The notes under the pieces: generated by a model
Told to the model about the DNA's origin: nothing
What the model saw: the letters and a program-made list of their open reading frames with translations, nothing else
The model's database searches: none
Program-made: the position numbers and the translations under genes
Shown here: positions 39,984 to 41,488 of the stretch, in pieces
How the letters are laid out: each line of letters begins with the position of its first letter
Numbering within the stretch: the first letter of the stretch is position 1
From: a virus
IMG/VR virus record: IMGVR_UViG_3300006923_000052
Location: 1-41,488 of that record
DNA length: 41,488 bases
Reading direction: 5' to 3' (one strand)

Positions 39984-41461
39984 TTATCGCCTCGATCTCT
40001 AATTTTGCCAAAGCCTTTTGAATTAACTCTATCCGCAAGAGATTTGCCCTTAAGTTTCTTTGGCTTAAAATACCTGCCCTTAGAGCCTCGAACTTTCCCG
40101 CCCCCAACCACTAAGTCTGTAGGAGTAAAAAATACCCGCTCTCCATCTGGAGATACGGTTTCATACAAAGAGGTTGTAGTTTCGCTAGAAAGTTTTGTTA
40201 ATTGATCTTGAAGTAAATTATCATTAGCAAGAATATCCATACTGCTTGACCCAGTGTCTATGTGAAAAATATGATCCCCAGAAGACAGCCCCGTTATAAA
40301 GGAGTATTCAAAATGAATTATAAGCTCTACAGCAGCGCCCGATGCATAAGAGGAGGCGTTGGTTGAAACACTCTTTATTGCATCAGTTATATCATGAGGC
40401 CATGCCGTAGATCGCGACACATCTATTACCCCCGCTGCTATGTAATGCTTAACATAGTCTATATTATCATGGCAATCATTAACCTTTGTAACATCCCCGC
40501 CTGCAGACGGATCTGTTACAAGCACAAGCTTAAGTGAAGCCCGCACTGTTCCGCCGGATCTGTCCACCACAATTTCTCCCGGACCAGCAAAACGCATTCC
40601 GTCCCCTGGTTCGATTGCCCTTATTAATGTTCCATTTATAATTTCCGCTACGGACTCAGGGCAGTCTCTGTCGGAATCATCGCCGCCGCCCTCAGACTTC
40701 TGAGAAGATGCACTTATTCCTCCAAATGCGTCTATATATATAAACCATTCATAAATGGCAATAAATAAACTTTTTAAAAAATCCAGATCCGCCGGGGTTT
40801 CTGAGCCTGCCCTTATTCTTCCTGCAATTGCCATCCCATTAGACATTGAAAAAGTTGTTATCGCTGAAAATTTCTCCCTCAACCTTGGTATAGCTTCATC
40901 TAAAACTATTTTATATGGGCCAGAAGAAGACCATATTTCAACAGTATCTTTAGCGCTATGAAGGTTTAAAGACATAATTTCAGAGGCAATATTATTTGCT
41001 CTAACTGCCGAATCAGATTTTATCTGCCTCTTAGTTATGTCATGCAGAATTGCCTCATTGCCCTCCACGCTATCAATATAATATTTAAAATTATTATTGT
41101 ATAGAGCTTTAGCCGGCGCTACTATTCGTTTTTTAAAGCCGTTTATTGCCTTTTGATGGACTGCTTGCTGGTCATAATCGAATCCAACTTCGACCTTTAT
41201 CTTCGTCTCAGAAAGCCTGGTAGACGGAAGACTTCCTGTTAAAAGGCTTGTAATTGAATTTATAAATGAGCCAAAAATCAAACTAGCCCGCTCCGTTGCA
41301 AAGTCCTTTGTCTTGCCCATTTCTACCCCAAGGCCAATCGCCTTAAAAGCAGCCTCTAATTGCGTGGCCAACTCATTTTGATCCTCTGGAGTCGGACCCG
41401 GTGGTACGGGAGGTACGGGAGGCGGCGGGGTCTGTCCTGTTTTCTTAATAAAATCGTCCAC
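39980..41461 (-). CDS. Hypothetical protein with proline-rich N-terminus, 493 aa
   Basis: I do not recognise this protein. It starts at GTG 41461, with GGAGG five bases upstream; the same frame is open to the window edge, so a longer start outside cannot be fully excluded. Residues 10-25 are Pro-rich (TPPPPVPPVPPGPTP), like a flexible linker. Residues ~30-250 are mixed helix, with LIFGSFINSITSLLTGSLPS and YEWFIYIDAFGGIS. Residues ~270-440 are beta-rich (GTVRASLKLVLVTDPS; VELIIHFEYSFITGLSSGDH). The C-terminus is Lys/Arg-rich. No portal or terminase motif is visible. Just upstream, frames ending AART* and PPGPEGG* show where the preceding gene might stop. Confidence 0.55.
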   Translation of the reverse strand: MDDFIKKTGQTPPPPVPPVPPGPTPEDQNELATQLEAAFKAIGLGVEMGKTKDFATERASLIFGSFINSITSLLTGSLPSTRLSETKIKVEVGFDYDQQAVHQKAINGFKKRIVAPAKALYNNNFKYYIDSVEGNEAILHDITKRQIKSDSAVRANNIASEIMSLNLHSAKDTVEIWSSSGPYKIVLDEAIPRLREKFSAITTFSMSNGMAIAGRIRAGSETPADLDFLKSLFIAIYEWFIYIDAFGGISASSQKSEGGGDDSDRDCPESVAEIINGTLIRAIEPGDGMRFAGPGEIVVDRSGGTVRASLKLVLVTDPSAGGDVTKVNDCHDNIDYVKHYIAAGVIDVSRSTAWPHDITDAIKSVSTNASSYASGAAVELIIHFEYSFITGLSSGDHIFHIDTGSSSMDILANDNLLQDQLTKLSSETTTSLYETVSPDGERVFFTPTDLVVGGGKVRGSKGRYFKPKKLKGKSLADRVNSKGFGKIRDRGDK

Positions 41462-41488
41462 ATTATCCTCCCTCAGGTCCTGGCGGCC

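Overview
The window is part of the virion-structure region of a tailed phage (Caudoviricetes) with a contractile, myovirus-type tail. Every supportable gene is on the minus strand, so the module is transcribed from position 41488 down to 1. It is compactly packed, with many start/stop overlaps (ATGA, TAATG) and Shine-Dalgarno sites such as AGGAG or GGAGG. Base composition is AT-rich except in the capsid genes. There is no bacterial housekeeping gene, tRNA, IS element or CRISPR array. A holin-like protein and spanin-like proteins suggest, but do not prove, a Gram-negative host. The gene families resemble those of large marine myoviruses; that is family knowledge plus inference, and no host can be named from this sequence.

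Layout in the direction of transcription. (1) 41.5-36.6 kb: four proteins of unknown role and one 57-aa acidic protein. One of them, 763 aa, joins a methyltransferase-like region to a DUF192 domain. (2) 36.5-26.9 kb: head module. It holds a 1113-aa prohead-protease-like protein with a scaffold-like acidic tail, a small Ala/Asp-rich protein, a decoration-like protein, an 895-aa Ala-rich protein with a basic patch, a second decoration-like protein, and the HK97-fold major capsid protein, which is followed by a strong terminator. (3) 26.9-22.6 kb: two small accessory genes, then three virion-like proteins. Two of these are clear paralogues, each with the same 39-nt leader and a near-identical GGGAGGGGAG terminator. 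(4) 22.6-16.5 kb: connector/neck-like genes, including a 663-aa Ig-like plus Cys-cluster protein. Two zinc metalloprotease-like genes and an orphan helix-turn-helix remnant lie among them. (5) 16.5-15.2 kb: a four-gene membrane cassette (holin-like, spanin-like). (6) 15.2-4.5 kb: two very large paralogous fibre/baseplate proteins, a coiled-coil plus carboxypeptidase-regulatory-like protein, and a tail-terminator-like protein. (7) 4.5-0.5 kb: an unusually large tail sheath protein, then the tail tube protein, then a terminator. (8) 1-478: the first 159 codons of a PAPS-dependent sulfotransferase-like gene that runs off the window.

Together the genes would build the capsid (protease/scaffold, capsid, decoration), the neck and the contractile tail (sheath around tube, capped by the terminator-like protein), with receptor-binding fibres. 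The unusual cargo is the sulfotransferase, the DUF192 fusion, the secreted metzincin-like protease and the duplicated capsid-region transcription units. Portal, terminase, tape measure and baseplate hub were not recognised and probably lie outside the window.
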